DNA from: Alloyangia mangrovi
Lineage (GTDB): Bacteria > Pseudomonadota > Alphaproteobacteria > Rhodobacterales > Rhodobacteraceae
Assembly: GCF_002300555.2 (NCBI RefSeq)
Contig: NZ_NTHN02000046.1
Location: 1 to 45,450, forward strand
Direction: 5' to 3'
DNA length: 45,450 nucleotides
Under the pieces are notes generated by a model. The model was not told the origin of the DNA. It saw only the letters and a list, made by a program, of their open reading frames with translations, and did no database searches. Shown here one piece after another: positions 1 to 8,880 of the stretch. Numbering within the stretch: the stretch's first letter is position 1; every line of letters begins with the position of its first letter. The position numbers were made by a program, and so were the translations under genes.

Positions 1-312
1 CGCCGGCCCCCCGCGGCAACACCCGCAGCCGCCAAGCCCGCGGCGCCCGCGAAACCCGCGCCGACGCAGGCTTCCTCGCTGTCGCGCCCCTACGTGCAGA
101 TCGGCATCTTCAGCGTCGAGAAGAACGCCGAGAACACCGCCACCGCGATGCGACAGGCCGGCATGGTGCCGACCGTCAAGAAGCAAAGCAGCTCGGGCAA
201 GACCTTCTGGCGGGTGCTGGTCGGCCCCGCCGCCGACAAGGCCGAGCTCGACGCGCTGCTGACCAAGATCAAGGGCACCGGTTTTTCGGATGCCTACGCC
301 GTGAAGAACTGA
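1..312 (+). CDS. SPOR domain-containing protein, C-terminal part
   Basis: The open frame enters from the left edge, so the start is outside the window. What is visible is an Ala/Pro/Lys-rich linker (about residues 1-30 of the fragment) followed by a SPOR domain that opens with YVQIGIFS and ends about 10 residues before the stop. SPOR domains bind denuded septal glycan, so the full protein is probably a periplasmic or lipoprotein factor (for example RlpA-like) acting at the division site. This is inferred from the domain alone; the N-terminal part that would name it is missing. A D-Ala-D-Ala carboxypeptidase starts 25 bases downstream on the same strand, which suggests one transcript and a shared role in cell-wall remodelling. 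Confidence 0.85.
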   Translation, partial: RRPPAATPAAAKPAAPAKPAPTQASSLSRPYVQIGIFSVEKNAENTATAMRQAGMVPTVKKQSSSGKTFWRVLVGPAADKAELDALLTKIKGTGFSDAYAVKN

Positions 313-337
313 CCGGAGCCATAGAGAGGATCCGCCC

Positions 338-1537
338 ATGCGCCGCCTGAAGAGCCCCCTTTCGAGCCTGTCCCTGCGCCGCCTTCTGGCCGGCGCAGCC
401 ACCGCGGCGCTGCTTGCCAGCGGTGCACAGGCCTTCGACACCAGCGCCCGCGCCGCCTTCGTGCTGGACTACACCACCGGTACCGTGCTCCTGGCCAAGG
501 ACGCCGACAAGTCGGTGCCGCCCGCCTCCATGTCCAAGCTGATGACGCTCTACATGGCCTTCGAGGCAATCCGCGACGGCCGCCTCAAGCTCGACGAGGA
601 ACTGCCCGTCTCCGAGCACGCCATGTCCTACGGCGGCTCGACCATGTTCCTCGACACCACCGACCGGGTGAAGGTCGAGGACCTGCTGCGCGGCATCATC
701 GTGCTTTCGGGCAATGACGCCTGCGCGGTCATCGCCGAGGCGCTGTCGCCGAACGGCACCGAGGCCGGCTTCGCCGACCTGATGACCCGCCGCGCGCAGC
801 AGCTCGGGATGACTGGCTCGAGCTTCGCAAACGCCTCCGGCTGGCCGGCGCAGGGCCACGTGATGTCGATGCGCGATCTCGTGCTGCTGGCGCGCCATAT
901 CATCGAGGACTTTCCCGAGTTCTACCCGATCTTCTCGGAGAAACAGTTCGCCTTTGACGGTCGCGCACCGCAGAACGTGCGCAACCGCAACCCGCTGCTG
1001 CGCCTCGATATCGGCGCAGACGGCCTGAAGACCGGCCACACCGCGGAAGCGGGCTACGGCCTCGTCGGCTCGGCCAAGCAGGGCGACCGACGGGTGATCT
1101 TTGCCATCTCCGGGCTTGAAAGCGAGCGCGCCCGCGCCGAGGAGAGCGAGTCCATCGTCAACTGGGCCTTCCGCCAGTTCGCCGAGCGCAAGCTCGTGGA
1201 GAAGGGCAAGGAAGTGGCCCGCGCGCAGGTCTTCCTCGGCAACGAGGAAACCGTGGGCCTCGTGGCGCGCGATGACATCGAGATGCTGATCCCGGTGACC
1301 CCGGGCACCGAGCTTGGTGCCGAGGTTGTCTACACCGGCCCGCTGCAGGCCCCGATCACCGCCGGGCAGCAGCTTGCCGAGCTGATCATCACCCCCGAAG
1401 GCCTGCCCGAGCACCGCGTGCCGCTCTTCGCCGCCGAGGACGTGCCCTCGGGCGGCTTCGTCAAGCGCATGATGGTGGTCAGCACCAACCTGATCGGGCG
1501 CCTGCAGACCCCCGCCGCCTCGCCGGAGGCCATGTGA
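338..1537 (+). CDS. dacA: D-alanyl-D-alanine carboxypeptidase (PBP5/6 family)
   Basis: This penicillin-binding protein trims the terminal D-Ala from peptidoglycan pentapeptides in the periplasm. All three serine-peptidase motifs are present in order: SMSK at residues 64-67 (nucleophile S64), SGN at 124-126 and KTG at 231-233. An N-terminal signal peptide ends near ASGAQA (about residue 32), and the C-terminus carries the PBP5-type beta domain and an amphipathic membrane-anchor-like end. At 399 aa it has the family's usual length. A purine-rich ribosome site (AGAGAGG) lies about 8 bases before the ATG. Its stop overlaps the GTG start of tmk by 4 bases, so the two are translationally coupled. 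The dacA symbol is by family; which paralogue it is cannot be decided here. Confidence 0.93.
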   Translation: MRRLKSPLSSLSLRRLLAGAATAALLASGAQAFDTSARAAFVLDYTTGTVLLAKDADKSVPPASMSKLMTLYMAFEAIRDGRLKLDEELPVSEHAMSYGGSTMFLDTTDRVKVEDLLRGIIVLSGNDACAVIAEALSPNGTEAGFADLMTRRAQQLGMTGSSFANASGWPAQGHVMSMRDLVLLARHIIEDFPEFYPIFSEKQFAFDGRAPQNVRNRNPLLRLDIGADGLKTGHTAEAGYGLVGSAKQGDRRVIFAISGLESERARAEESESIVNWAFRQFAERKLVEKGKEVARAQVFLGNEETVGLVARDDIEMLIPVTPGTELGAEVVYTGPLQAPITAGQQLAELIITPEGLPEHRVPLFAAEDVPSGGFVKRMMVVSTNLIGRLQTPAASPEAM

Positions 1538-2184
1538 CCAAGCCAGGAGGCCAGGCGCAGCCGAAGGGCCTTTTCATCAGCTTCGAAGGCATCGATGGCT
1601 CCGGCAAGTCCACCCAGGCGCGGCGGCTCCACGCCGAGCTGCTCGCCGAGGGACGGCAGGCGGTGCTCACCCGTGAGCCCGGCGGCTCGCCGGGCGCCGA
1701 GGAAATTCGCGCGCTGGTCCTGCAGGGCGAGCCCGACCGCTGGTCCGCCGAGACCGAGCTGCTGCTCTTCACCGCCGCCCGCCGCGACCACCTCGAGCGG
1801 CTGATCCGCCCCGCGCTCGCTCAGGGCAAGATGGTGATCTGCGACCGCTTCGCCGACAGCAGCCGTATGTACCAGGGCCTGTCGCGCGGTGACCTGAGGG
1901 GCAAGGTCGACGCGCTGCACAAGCTGATGATCGGCACCGAGCCCGACCTCACCTTCCTCATCGACATGGACCCGGCGGCGGGCCTCGCCCGCGCCAAGGC
2001 CCGCGCCACCGAAGAAGAGCGGTTCGAGGATTTCGGCGTGGCGCTGCAAGAGCGCATGCGCGCCGGCTACCTTGCACTGGCCAAGGAATTCCCCGAGCGT
2101 TTCATCGTGATCGACGGCAACCGCCCGCAGGACGAGGTGGCCGCCGACATCCGCGCCCGGCTGAACGCGCGGTGCCCCGCATGA
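1534..2184 (+). CDS. tmk: Thymidylate kinase
   Basis: Thymidylate kinase phosphorylates dTMP to dTDP with ATP, the committed step to dTTP. The P-loop GIDGSGKST is at residues 19-27, the substrate motif TREPGG at 46-51 and the DRF motif at 104-106. The length, 216 aa, is normal. The start is a GTG whose bases overlap the dacA stop (GTGA); I accept it because it leaves the usual short N-terminus before the P-loop. Downstream, tmk's stop overlaps the holB ATG (ATGA). The tmk-holB pair is a common bacterial arrangement that links nucleotide supply and replication. Confidence 0.96.
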   Translation: MTKPGGQAQPKGLFISFEGIDGSGKSTQARRLHAELLAEGRQAVLTREPGGSPGAEEIRALVLQGEPDRWSAETELLLFTAARRDHLERLIRPALAQGKMVICDRFADSSRMYQGLSRGDLRGKVDALHKLMIGTEPDLTFLIDMDPAAGLARAKARATEEERFEDFGVALQERMRAGYLALAKEFPERFIVIDGNRPQDEVAADIRARLNARCPA

Positions 2185-3298
2185 GCTCCGAGGAGGAGAT
2201 CCCCGAGGCCGACCGGATCGAGGGCGCCCCGCACCCGCGCGAGACTTTCACACTCTATGGCCAGGACCGCGCGCAGGAGGATTTCCTCTCGGCCTTCAAT
2301 TCCGGCCGCCTGCACCATGGCTGGCTGATCACCGGCCCGCGCGGCTCGGCAAGGCCACGCTGGCCTGGACCATCGCGCGCTTCCTGCTCGCCACCCCCGA
2401 GGACGACGGCGGGCTCTTCGGCGCGCCGCCCCCGCCCACCGACCTGCGCATCGATCCCGAGCATCCGGTGGCGCACCGCGTGCACGCGCTCTCCGAGCCG
2501 CGCCTGCACCTGCTGCGCCGGGGCTGGGACCCGAAGACCAAGAAACTGCGCTCCGTCATCACCGTGGAAGAGGTGCGCGCGCTGAAACGCTTCTTCTCGC
2601 TGTCCTCGGCTGACGGCGGGCGCCGCGTCGTGATCATCGACAGCGCCGACGAGATGAACCCCAACGCCGCAAACGCCATTCTCAAGCTGCTCGAGGAGCC
2701 ACCGGCGAACACCGTGCTGTTGATGGTCAGCCACCAGCCCTCGCGCCTCTTGCCGACGATCCGCTCGCGCTGCCGCGAGCTGCGGCTCTCGCCGCTGGAG
2801 CCCGAGGCCATGGCCCGCGCGCTCGACCAAGCCGGGGCACAGGTGGCGCCGCAGGAAGCGGCGGCGCTGGCCGAGCTCTCCACCGGGTCGGTGGGCGAGG
2901 CGCTGCGGCTGCTCAATCTCGACGGGCTGAAGCTCTACGCCGATCTCGTGTCGCTGGCGGGTACCCTGCCCCGGCTCGACCGGCCGCGCGCCATCGCGCT
3001 TGGCGAAAGCACCGCCGGACGCGGCCAGGAAGCGCGGCTTGACCTGATGCTGACGCTGGCCGACCGGCTGATGGCGCGCCTCGCGCGGGCCGGAGTCACC
3101 GGCATGGCGCCGCGCGCCGAGGCTGCTCCGAAGGAGGCCGAGGTGCTGAAGCGCCTCGCCCCTCATCCCGTCGCCGGGCGGGCCTGGGCGCAACTGGCGC
3201 TGGACGCCGGGGAACGCGCCCGCCACGCCCGTGCGGTGAATGTCGATCCGGCAGCGCTGGTGCTCGACCTGCTCCTGCAGTTTCGCAAGGCAGGCTGA
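2181..3298 (+). CDS. holB: DNA polymerase III subunit delta' (one-base deletion in this sequence)
   Basis: HolB is the delta' subunit of the clamp loader that places the beta clamp on DNA. The start ATG overlaps the tmk stop by 4 bases. The N-terminal frame reads well to ITGPRG, then loses sense at about 2343-2347. Restoring one C there gives GPRGLGKAT, the P-loop, and joins the frame that runs intact to 3298 with the AAA+ features NAANAILKLLEEPP and the sensor region SRLLPTIRSRCREL. The corrected protein is about 372 aa, normal for the family. Since holB is essential and the break falls in the P-loop, I read this as a sequence error. Unlike the other breaks in the window, it is not in a long homopolymer. 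Confidence 0.92.
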
Positions 3299-3310
3299 GG
3301 TCTTCGGAGT

Positions 3311-3374
3311 GGGGGGCTCTGCCCCCGCCGCGGCTGCGCCGCGCCTCCCCCGGGATATTTTTACCCAGAAGAAA
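3311..3374. repeat. GC-rich intergenic repeat, copy 1, between convergent holB and mrp
   Basis: The element holds a small hairpin (GGGGGC, TCT, GCCCCC), a GC-rich middle, then CCCCCGGGATATTT and AGAAGAA. A close relative lies in inverse orientation at 39793-39852, and a more distant one at 8770-8855. Its position between two gene ends suggests a bidirectional terminator or a REP-like family. From memory, GGATATTT-type intergenic repeats are frequent in Rhodobacteraceae; I cannot count them here. Confidence 0.6.
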
Positions 3375-3388
3375 ACGCGGGCTGCGGG

Positions 3389-4454
3389 TCAGATGGTGCC
3401 CTTTCCAATGAGGTCCTGCGCGAGTTTCTGGTAGGCCTGCGCCATCACGCCGTCACCCAGCGCCACCGGCGCCCCGCTGTCGCCGGCGAGGCGGGTGTCG
3501 AGGTCGATCGGCAGCTGCGCCAGAACCGGCAGGTTCAGCCGCTCGGCCTCGGCCGCGACGCCGCCATGGCCGAAGATGTGGCTCTCGAGGCCGCAGCCCG
3601 GGCAGACGAAGACCGACATGTTCTCGATCATCCCCAGCACCGGCACGTTCAGAGTGGCAAAGGCGTCAAGCGCCTTCTTGGCGTCGATCAGCGCCACGTC
3701 CTGCGGCGTCGAGACCACGATGGCGCCATCGAGCTCGGACTTCTGGCCGAGCGAGAGCTGCACGTCGCCGGTACCCGGCGGCAGGTCGATGAGAAGCACG
3801 TCAAGCTCGCCCCACTCGACCTGCATCAGCATCTGCTGCAGCGCCCCCATCAACATCGGGCCGCGCCAGACCACGGCCTTGTCCTCGGGCAGCATGAAGC
3901 CGATCGACATCAGCGTGACCCCATGCGCCTCGAGCGGGATGATGGTCTTGCCATCCGGGCTGGCGGGACGCTTGGAGATGCCGAACATGCGCGGCTGCGA
4001 CGGGCCGTGGATGTCGGCATCGAGCAGGCCGACCGTCTTGCCCGCGCGCGCCAGTGCCACCGCGAGGTTCGAGGAGACCGTGGATTTTCCCACCCCGCCC
4101 TTGCCCGAGCCGATGGCGATGAGCTTCTTCACCCCCGGCGGGATCATCCGCCCCTGCTGCGGCTTGGCGTGTCCGCCGAGCTTCAGCGAGGGGGCCTTCG
4201 GTGCCTGGGTCGGCGCCGAGAGCACGACCGAGACGCTCTCGACACCGGGCAGCTCGGCGATGCGCGCCTCGATCACGGCGCGGAAGCCCTCCATCTGCCG
4301 GGCGATCTCGGGGCTCGGCGCCTCGATCACGAAGGCCACCTTCCCCCCCCTGCACACGCATCGCTCGAATCATGTCGCGCGAGATCAGGGTGCCTCCGCC
4401 GGGCAAATCGAAGCTTTCCAGCAGCTCGGTGATAGCGTCGGACAATTGGGTCAT
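3389..4454 (-). CDS. mrp: Mrp/ApbC-type Fe-S cluster carrier P-loop ATPase (frameshifted in this sequence)
   Basis: This cytosolic ATPase binds and transfers Fe-S clusters to apoproteins. An N-terminal MIP18/DUF59-like domain (from MTQLSDAITE) is followed by the deviant Walker A GSGKGGVGKS at about 115-124 and, near the C-terminus, the CPGC pair that bridges a [4Fe-4S] cluster between subunits. The two parts are in different frames, joined at an eight-C run (4343-4350). Seven C gives a continuous 354-aa protein reading MRVQGGKVAFVIEA across the joint. Without correction the protein would start inside the N-terminal domain. It is convergent with holB and divergent from the DUF1127 gene. Confidence 0.92.
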
Positions 4455-4620
4455 GGTCACTTCCTTTCCCTGGGCGCATGGCGCCCTTGCGTCATCTTGC
4501 GCCAGGCGCAAACCGCAGACATAGCCCGCCCAATTCTTGTGCGCGAGCCCGCATGGTTGCGCAATCCAAAGCGCTTTGCCCCATGCGTTCCGCGCATAGC
4601 GGCATTGAAGCCTCCCGGGA

Positions 4621-4650
4621 TTGTGCAACTGCAGCAACTGGCCCATCTAT
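4621..4650 (+). promoter_or_regulatory. Candidate RpoH-type promoter for the DUF1127-hairpin transcript
   Basis: TTG at 4621-4623 is followed 18 bases later by CCCATCTAT (4642-4650), which resembles heat-shock sigma -10 elements (CCCATNT). It lies about 50 bases before the DUF1127 start. In Rhodobacter sphaeroides the homologous ccaF1-ccsR transcript is driven by RpoHI/RpoHII, so the position fits; the -35 is only a partial match. Confidence 0.45.
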
Positions 4651-4701
4651 GGGTCAACGAAAGACAGACGCAACCATCCAGCCACACGGGCACAGACGCA
4701 T

Positions 4702-4905
4702 ATGGCATACGCAACCGACACCACCCGCATCGCAGGCCGCTCCGAAGGTATCGTCGAGCGCCTCCGCAACGCCCTCGCTCGCCGCCGCCTGTACAAGCAG
4801 ACCTTCAGCGAGCTGGCATCGCTGAGCAACCGTGAACTGAGCGATCTCGGGCTGCACCGCTCGATGATCCGCCGGGTCGCCTATCAGGCTGCCTACGAGG
4901 CATAA
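4702..4905 (+). CDS. ccaF1: DUF1127 small basic protein, CcaF1-like
   Basis: This 67-aa protein has the DUF1127 signature in its C-terminal half: RRRLYKQTFSELASLSNREL followed by DLGLHRSMIRRVAY. It is Arg-rich and has no signal peptide or membrane segment. In Rhodobacter sphaeroides the equivalent gene encodes CcaF1, an RNA-binding protein that affects maturation of the CcsR small RNAs encoded just downstream on the same transcript. The same layout is seen here: ten CCTCCTCCC hairpins begin 15 bases after the stop. I chose the internal ATG at 4702 over an upstream in-frame one at 4621, because the N-terminal extension would overlap the likely promoter and is not family-like. No strong ribosome site is visible. 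Confidence 0.85.
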   Translation: MAYATDTTRIAGRSEGIVERLRNALARRRLYKQTFSELASLSNRELSDLGLHRSMIRRVAYQAAYEA

Positions 4906-4920
4906 GAATTAGAACACGTC

Positions 4921-4992
4921 CCGGCTCTCTCCTCCTCCCTGAGCCGGTTCGTCACGGCGGTGACCTCTCTCCTCCTCCCTGAGGTCACCGCC
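4921..4992 (+). ncRNA. CcsR-like unit 1
   Basis: Hairpin a has a 7-bp stem (CCGGCTC 4921-4927 with GAGCCGG 4941-4947). Hairpin b has a perfect 12-bp stem (4956-4967 with 4981-4992). Both loops are TCTCCTCCTCCCT. Confidence 0.85.
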
Positions 4993-5019
4993 ACAAGAAT
5001 ACGGGCCGAAAGGTCCAGA

Positions 5020-5094
5020 TATCGACAGCCCCTCTCCTCCTCCCTGGGGCATCGATACAGCGGCGATCTCTCTCCTCCTCCCTGAGATCGCCGC
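5020..5094 (+). ncRNA. CcsR-like unit 2
   Basis: Hairpin a pairs GCCCC (5028-5032) with GGGGC (5046-5050), extended after a small internal loop by TATCGA with TCGATA. Hairpin b is a perfect 11-bp stem (5060-5070 with 5084-5094). Both loops are the shared 13-mer. Confidence 0.85.
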
Positions 5095-5135
5095 ACCAGA
5101 TACCGGGGCTGGCTCCAAGAGCTCGCCCCACAGTT

Positions 5136-5207
5136 TCGGAGCCCCTCTCCTCCTCCCTGGGGCAACGATGCAGCGGCGATCTCTCTCCTCCTCCCTGAGA
5201 CCGCCGC
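5136..5207 (+). ncRNA. CcsR-like unit 3
   Basis: Hairpin a pairs GCCCC (5141-5145) with GGGGC (5159-5163). Hairpin b is an 11-bp stem (5173-5183 with 5197-5207) with one A-C mismatch. Both loops are the shared 13-mer. Confidence 0.85.
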
Positions 5208-5253
5208 ACCAGATAACGGGGCGCCTCATAAAGGCCGCTCCAGAAGCTTCGGA

Positions 5254-5320
5254 GCCCCTCTCCTCCTCCCTGGGGCGTCGATGCAGCGGCGATCTCTCTC
5301 CTCCTCCCTGAGATCGCCGC
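5254..5320 (+). ncRNA. CcsR-like unit 4
   Basis: Hairpin a pairs GCCCC (5254-5258) with GGGGC (5272-5276). Hairpin b is a perfect 11-bp stem (5286-5296 with 5310-5320), nearly identical to the long stems of units 2 and 3. Both loops are the shared 13-mer. Confidence 0.85.
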
Positions 5321-5355
5321 ATCCTACATAGGGCCTCCCTCGGGCCCGACAGGAT

Positions 5356-5441
5356 CGGAAGCCCCTCTTCTCCTCCTCCTCGGGCTTTCGTGACACGGAA
5401 CGGCGGTGCCTCTCCTCCTCCCTGGCGCCGCCGTTTTCCGT
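5356..5441 (+). ncRNA. CcsR-like unit 5, divergent, with terminator-like end
   Basis: Hairpin a has a 9-bp stem (CGGAAGCCC with GGGCTTTCG, one G-U) and a longer 17-base loop that still contains TCCTCCTCCT. Hairpin b is an 11-bp stem (5400-5410 with 5424-5434, one G-U) with the standard 13-base loop; its stem can be extended outward and runs into CCGTTTTCCGTTT, so it may also end the transcript. Confidence 0.75.
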
Positions 5442-5581
5442 TTCCAGCCTCCCGCAACGCTACCCCGTCCCGCAAAGCCCGCGCCGCAAGGCCTTCGCGG
5501 CGCAAGCGGCGCTTTCCCTTTGCCGAGCCTTTCGGTAGGAGGGTCCGGACAACAGCACAAAGCAGGCATGGGAACGCAGCC
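5442..5581. other. Spacer between the hairpin array and valS
   Basis: This 140-base stretch has no ORF of its own. It holds one 7-bp hairpin (GCGCCGC 5481-5487 with GCGGCGC 5497-5503). A valS promoter is expected here, but I cannot point to convincing -35 and -10 elements. Confidence 0.4.
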
Positions 5582-8500
5582 ATGGCGATGGAAAAGACCT
5601 TCAACGCGGCCGAGGCCGAGGCGCGCATCTACAAGGCGTGGGAAGACAGCGGAGCCTTCAAGGCCGGGGCCAATGCCTCGCGCGACGAGAGCTTCTGCAT
5701 CATGATCCCGCCGCCGAACGTGACCGGCTCGCTGCACATGGGCCACGCGTTCAACAACACGCTGCAGGACATCCTCGTGCGCTGGCACCGGATGCGCGGC
5801 TTCGACACGCTCTGGCAGCCGGGACAGGACCACGCCGGTATCGCCACGCAGATGGTCGTCGAGCGCGAACTGGCCAAGGACAAGAACAACGCCACCCGCC
5901 GCGAGATGGGCCGCGAGGCCTTCCTCGAGAAGGTCTGGGAGTGGAAGCAGCAGTCCGGCGGCACGATCATCAACCAATTGAAGCGCCTCGGCGCCTCCTG
6001 CGACTGGTCGCGCAACGCCTTCACCATGTCCGGCGCCGAAGGCGCCCCGGCAGGCGAGGAAGGCAACTTCCACGACGCGGTGATCAAGGTCTTCGTCGAC
6101 ATGTACGAAAAAGGCCTGATCTACCGCGGCAAGCGGCTGGTGAACTGGGACCCGCATTTCGAAACCGCGATCTCCGACCTCGAGGTCGAGAACATCGAGG
6201 TGCCGGGCCACATGTGGCACTTCAAGTACCCGCTGGCCGGCGGCGAGACCTACACCTACGTCGAGAAGGACGAGGACGGGAACGTGCTCTTCTCCGAGGA
6301 GCGGGACTACATCTCCATCGCCACCACCCGCCCCGAGACCATGCTCGGCGACGGGGCAGTCGCGGTGCACCCCTCGGATGAGCGCTACGCGGCCATCGTC
6401 GGCAAGCTCTGCGAGATCCCCGTGGGTCCGAAAGAGCACCGCCGCCTGATCCCGATCATCACCGACGAATACCCCGATCCCACCTTCGGCTCGGGCGCGG
6501 TGAAGATCACCGGTGCGCATGACTTCAACGATTACGGCGTCGCCAAGCGCGGCGGCATCCCCTGCTACCGCCTGATGGACACGCGGGCGCAGATGCGCGC
6601 CGACGGCCACCCCTACGCGGAAGCCGCCGAGATCGCCCAGAAGGTCGCCCGCGGCGAGCTTGAGCTCGACGAGCACGAGGCCGACAAGCTCAACCTCGTG
6701 CCCGACCACCTGCGCGGCCTCGACCGTTTCGCGGCGCGTGAAGCGGTGATCGCCGAGATCACCGCCGAGGGTCTCGCGGTGATGACCGAACCGACCGATC
6801 CCCGCCTTGGCAAGGCCGCGGGCAAGGCGCCGCTCGCCCCCGAGGAAGGCGGCGAGGCGCTGGACGAGCCCGCACAATGGGTGCCGCTGGTCGAGGCCAA
6901 GCCGATCATGCAGCCCTTCGGCGACCGCTCGAAAGTGGTGATCGAGCCGATGCTCACCGACCAGTGGTTCGTCGACACCGCCCAGATCGTCGGCCCGGCG
7001 CTGGATGCCGTGCGCTCGGGCCGCGTGCGGATCATGCCCGAGAGCGGCGAGAAGACCTATTACCACTGGCTCGAGAACATCGAGCCCTGGTGCATCTCGC
7101 GCCAGCTCTGGTGGGGCCACCAGATCCCGGTCTGGCACACCCCTGGCATGGGCGACGAGTGGCGCTCCTTCTGCGCCGCCTCGGAAGATGAGGCGATCGA
7201 GCAGATGAAGGCGGTCTTCGGCGAGGACGCCGAGTTCCTGATCGTCGAGGATGCCGCCGCCGCCGAGGACCATCTCGCCGACCTGCTGTCGCAGGGCACT
7301 GATTTCAGCGGCGTCGACCAGCGCCGCCGGCCGCAGGCGATCCCGGTCTTCCGCGACCCCGACGTGCTCGACACCTGGTTCTCCTCCGGCCTCTGGCCGA
7401 TCGGCACGCTGGGCTGGCCCGAAGAGACGCCGGAGCTGAAGAAATACTTCCCGACCGACGTGCTGGTCACCGGGCAGGACATCCTCTTCTTCTGGGTCGC
7501 CCGGATGATGATGATGCAGCTCGCCGTGGTGAACGAGATCCCCTTCAAGGACGTCTACCTGCATGGCCTCGTGCGCGACGCCAAGGGCAAGAAGATGTCG
7601 AAGTCGCTCGGCAACGTCGTCGACCCGCTGGAAATCATCGACGAGTACGGCGCCGACGCGCTGCGCTTCACCAATGCCGCCATGGCCTCGCTCGGCGGCG
7701 TGCTGAAGCTCGACATGCAACGCATCGCCGGCTACCGCAACTTCGGCACCAAGCTGTGGAACGCCGCCTCCTACGCGCAGATGAACGGCGTGTTCGAGCT
7801 GGCCCATAGCGATGCCGTGCCCGAGACCACCCTGCCCCTCAACCGCTGGATCAAGGGCGAGGTCGCCAAGACCCGCGAGGCGGTGGACGCGGCGCTGGCC
7901 GACTACCGCTTCAACGACGCGGCGCAGGCGCTTTATGCCTTCGTCTGGGGCACCTTCTGCGACTGGTACCTCGAGTTCACCAAGCCGGTGTTCCACGGCG
8001 AGGACGAGGCCGCCAAGGCCGAGACCCGCGCCACCTACGCCTGGGCCTTCGACCAGTGCCTCATCCTGCTGCACCCGATCATGCCCTTCGTCACCGAAGA
8101 GCTCTGGGCGCAGCGCGAACGGCCGAAGATGCTGATCCACGCCGACTGGCCGGAGTATACCGCAGCCGAGATGGTCGACGCGCAGGCCGACGCCGAGCTG
8201 AACTGGGTGATCCGGATGATCGAGGCGATCCGTTCGGCCCGTGCGCAGATGCACGTGCCCGCCGGCGCCTACGTGCCCTGCGTGGTCCGAGACCTGACCC
8301 CCGAGGCACGCGCCGCCTATGCCACCAACGAGGCCTTCGTGAAGCGCTACGCGCGGATCGAGGACCTGACCGAGGTCACCGAGATGCCCAAGGGCACCGC
8401 GACACTGGCGCTGAGCGGCGGCACCTTCGGCCTGCCGCTCGCGGGGATCATCGACGTCGAGGAGGAGAAATCCCGCCTCGAGAAAGCGCTGCAGAAGCTG

Positions 8501-8662
8501 GCCAAGGAACTCGGTGGCCTGCGCGGTCGCCTGAAGAACCCCAAGTTCGCCGAAAGCGCGCCGGAAGAGGTGGTGCAGGAAACCCGCGACAACCTCGCCG
8601 CCCGCGAGGAGGAAGAGGCGAAGCTGAAGGAAGCGCTCGCGCGGCTCGCAGAGCTGGGCTGA
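5582..8662 (+). CDS. valS: Valyl-tRNA synthetase
   Basis: This class I aminoacyl-tRNA synthetase charges tRNA-Val and edits mischarged threonine. It has the HIGH-type motif HMGH at residues 52-55, a CP1 editing domain with the [10 protein letters not shown] motif, the KMSKS motif at 671-675, an anticodon-binding domain and a C-terminal coiled coil rich in Glu, Lys and Leu (about 960-1026). From the ATG at 5582 it is 1026 aa, slightly above the usual 950. The open frame continues further upstream into the hairpin array, but a start there would add non-homologous sequence before [14 protein letters not shown] strong terminator follows at 8683. Confidence 0.97.
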   Translation: MAMEKTFNAAEAEARIYKAWEDSGAFKAGANASRDESFCIMIPPPNVTGSLHMGHAFNNTLQDILVRWHRMRGFDTLWQPGQDHAGIATQMVVERELAKDKNNATRREMGREAFLEKVWEWKQQSGGTIINQLKRLGASCDWSRNAFTMSGAEGAPAGEEGNFHDAVIKVFVDMYEKGLIYRGKRLVNWDPHFETAISDLEVENIEVPGHMWHFKYPLAGGETYTYVEKDEDGNVLFSEERDYISIATTRPETMLGDGAVAVHPSDERYAAIVGKLCEIPVGPKEHRRLIPIITDEYPDPTFGSGAVKITGAHDFNDYGVAKRGGIPCYRLMDTRAQMRADGHPYAEAAEIAQKVARGELELDEHEADKLNLVPDHLRGLDRFAAREAVIAEITAEGLAVMTEPTDPRLGKAAGKAPLAPEEGGEALDEPAQWVPLVEAKPIMQPFGDRSKVVIEPMLTDQWFVDTAQIVGPALDAVRSGRVRIMPESGEKTYYHWLENIEPWCISRQLWWGHQIPVWHTPGMGDEWRSFCAASEDEAIEQMKAVFGEDAEFLIVEDAAAAEDHLADLLSQGTDFSGVDQRRRPQAIPVFRDPDVLDTWFSSGLWPIGTLGWPEETPELKKYFPTDVLVTGQDILFFWVARMMMMQLAVVNEIPFKDVYLHGLVRDAKGKKMSKSLGNVVDPLEIIDEYGADALRFTNAAMASLGGVLKLDMQRIAGYRNFGTKLWNAASYAQMNGVFELAHSDAVPETTLPLNRWIKGEVAKTREAVDAALADYRFNDAAQALYAFVWGTFCDWYLEFTKPVFHGEDEAAKAETRATYAWAFDQCLILLHPIMPFVTEELWAQRERPKMLIHADWPEYTAAEMVDAQADAELNWVIRMIEAIRSARAQMHVPAGAYVPCVVRDLTPEARAAYATNEAFVKRYARIEDLTEVTEMPKGTATLALSGGTFGLPLAGIIDVEEEKSRLEKALQKLAKELGGLRGRLKNPKFAESAPEEVVQETRDNLAAREEEEAKLKEALARLAELG

Positions 8663-8682
8663 CCTTCGGGATACGAGCAATG

Positions 8683-8718
8683 AAAGGCCCGCCCGGGACG
8701 CTCCGGGCGGGCCTTTTT
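8683..8718 (+). terminator. Rho-independent terminator of valS
   Basis: An 11-bp GC stem (GGCCCGCCCGG with CCGGGCGGGCC) has a 6-base loop, is preceded by AAA and followed by TTTTT, 20 bases after the valS stop. Confidence 0.9.
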
Positions 8719-8769
8719 CATGGCCGACCCGCCACCCCGGTGCAGCGCAGCTGGCACGGACACGGCCAT

Positions 8770-8855
8770 GCGTATTTGAAAAGAGAAGAAGCACGCAGAC
8801 GCGCGAGAGGGGGAAAAGCGCGCCGCGCCTCCCCTTCTTCTCTTTAAAAATACGC
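8770..8855. repeat. Long inverted repeat between valS and recN
   Basis: A 22-base arm at 8770-8791 (GCGTATTT, then AAGAGAAGAAG) pairs with 8834-8855 with two mismatches, around a 42-base GC-rich centre. It sits between two convergent genes and its arm resembles the TATTT-AGAAGAA end of the repeats at 3311 and 39793. It may act as a bidirectional terminator or be a REP-like element. Confidence 0.65.
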
Positions 8856-8880
8856 AAAATTCGGCGTCGCCGCCGGCGCC

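Larger units (their letters stand above)
4921..5441 (+). ncRNA. CcsR-type sRNA array: ten hairpins, five paired units
   Basis: Ten stem-loops follow one another. Nine carry exactly the same 13-base loop, TCTCCTCCTCCCT; the ninth hairpin has a longer variant. The stems differ in sequence but pair almost perfectly. Short-stem (5-9 bp) and long-stem (11-12 bp) hairpins alternate, giving five units at roughly 105-115 base intervals. This matches the CcsR ('cuckoo' RNA) family, whose members are two hairpins with CCUCCUCCC loops, processed from the DUF1127 transcript; R. sphaeroides has four. The loop is complementary to a GGGAGGAGG (Shine-Dalgarno-like) stretch, fitting an anti-SD or protein-sponge role. 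I see the structure; processing and function are inferred. Confidence 0.9.

Noticed and set aside
2181-3298. Programmed frameshift in holB
   Set aside because: There is no slippery heptamer, and the shift would lie in the P-loop. Programmed shifting is known for dnaX, not holB.
4921-5441. CRISPR array
   Set aside because: The repeated part is a 13-base loop flanked by self-complementary arms of changing sequence. There are no equal spacers and no cas genes.
4909-5628. Long - strand ORF with repeated Arg-Glu-Glu-Glu and Gln-Gly-Gly-Gly units
   Set aside because: It is the reverse reading of the CCTCCTCCC hairpin loops. The repeat is explained by RNA structure, and there is no ribosome site or family resemblance.
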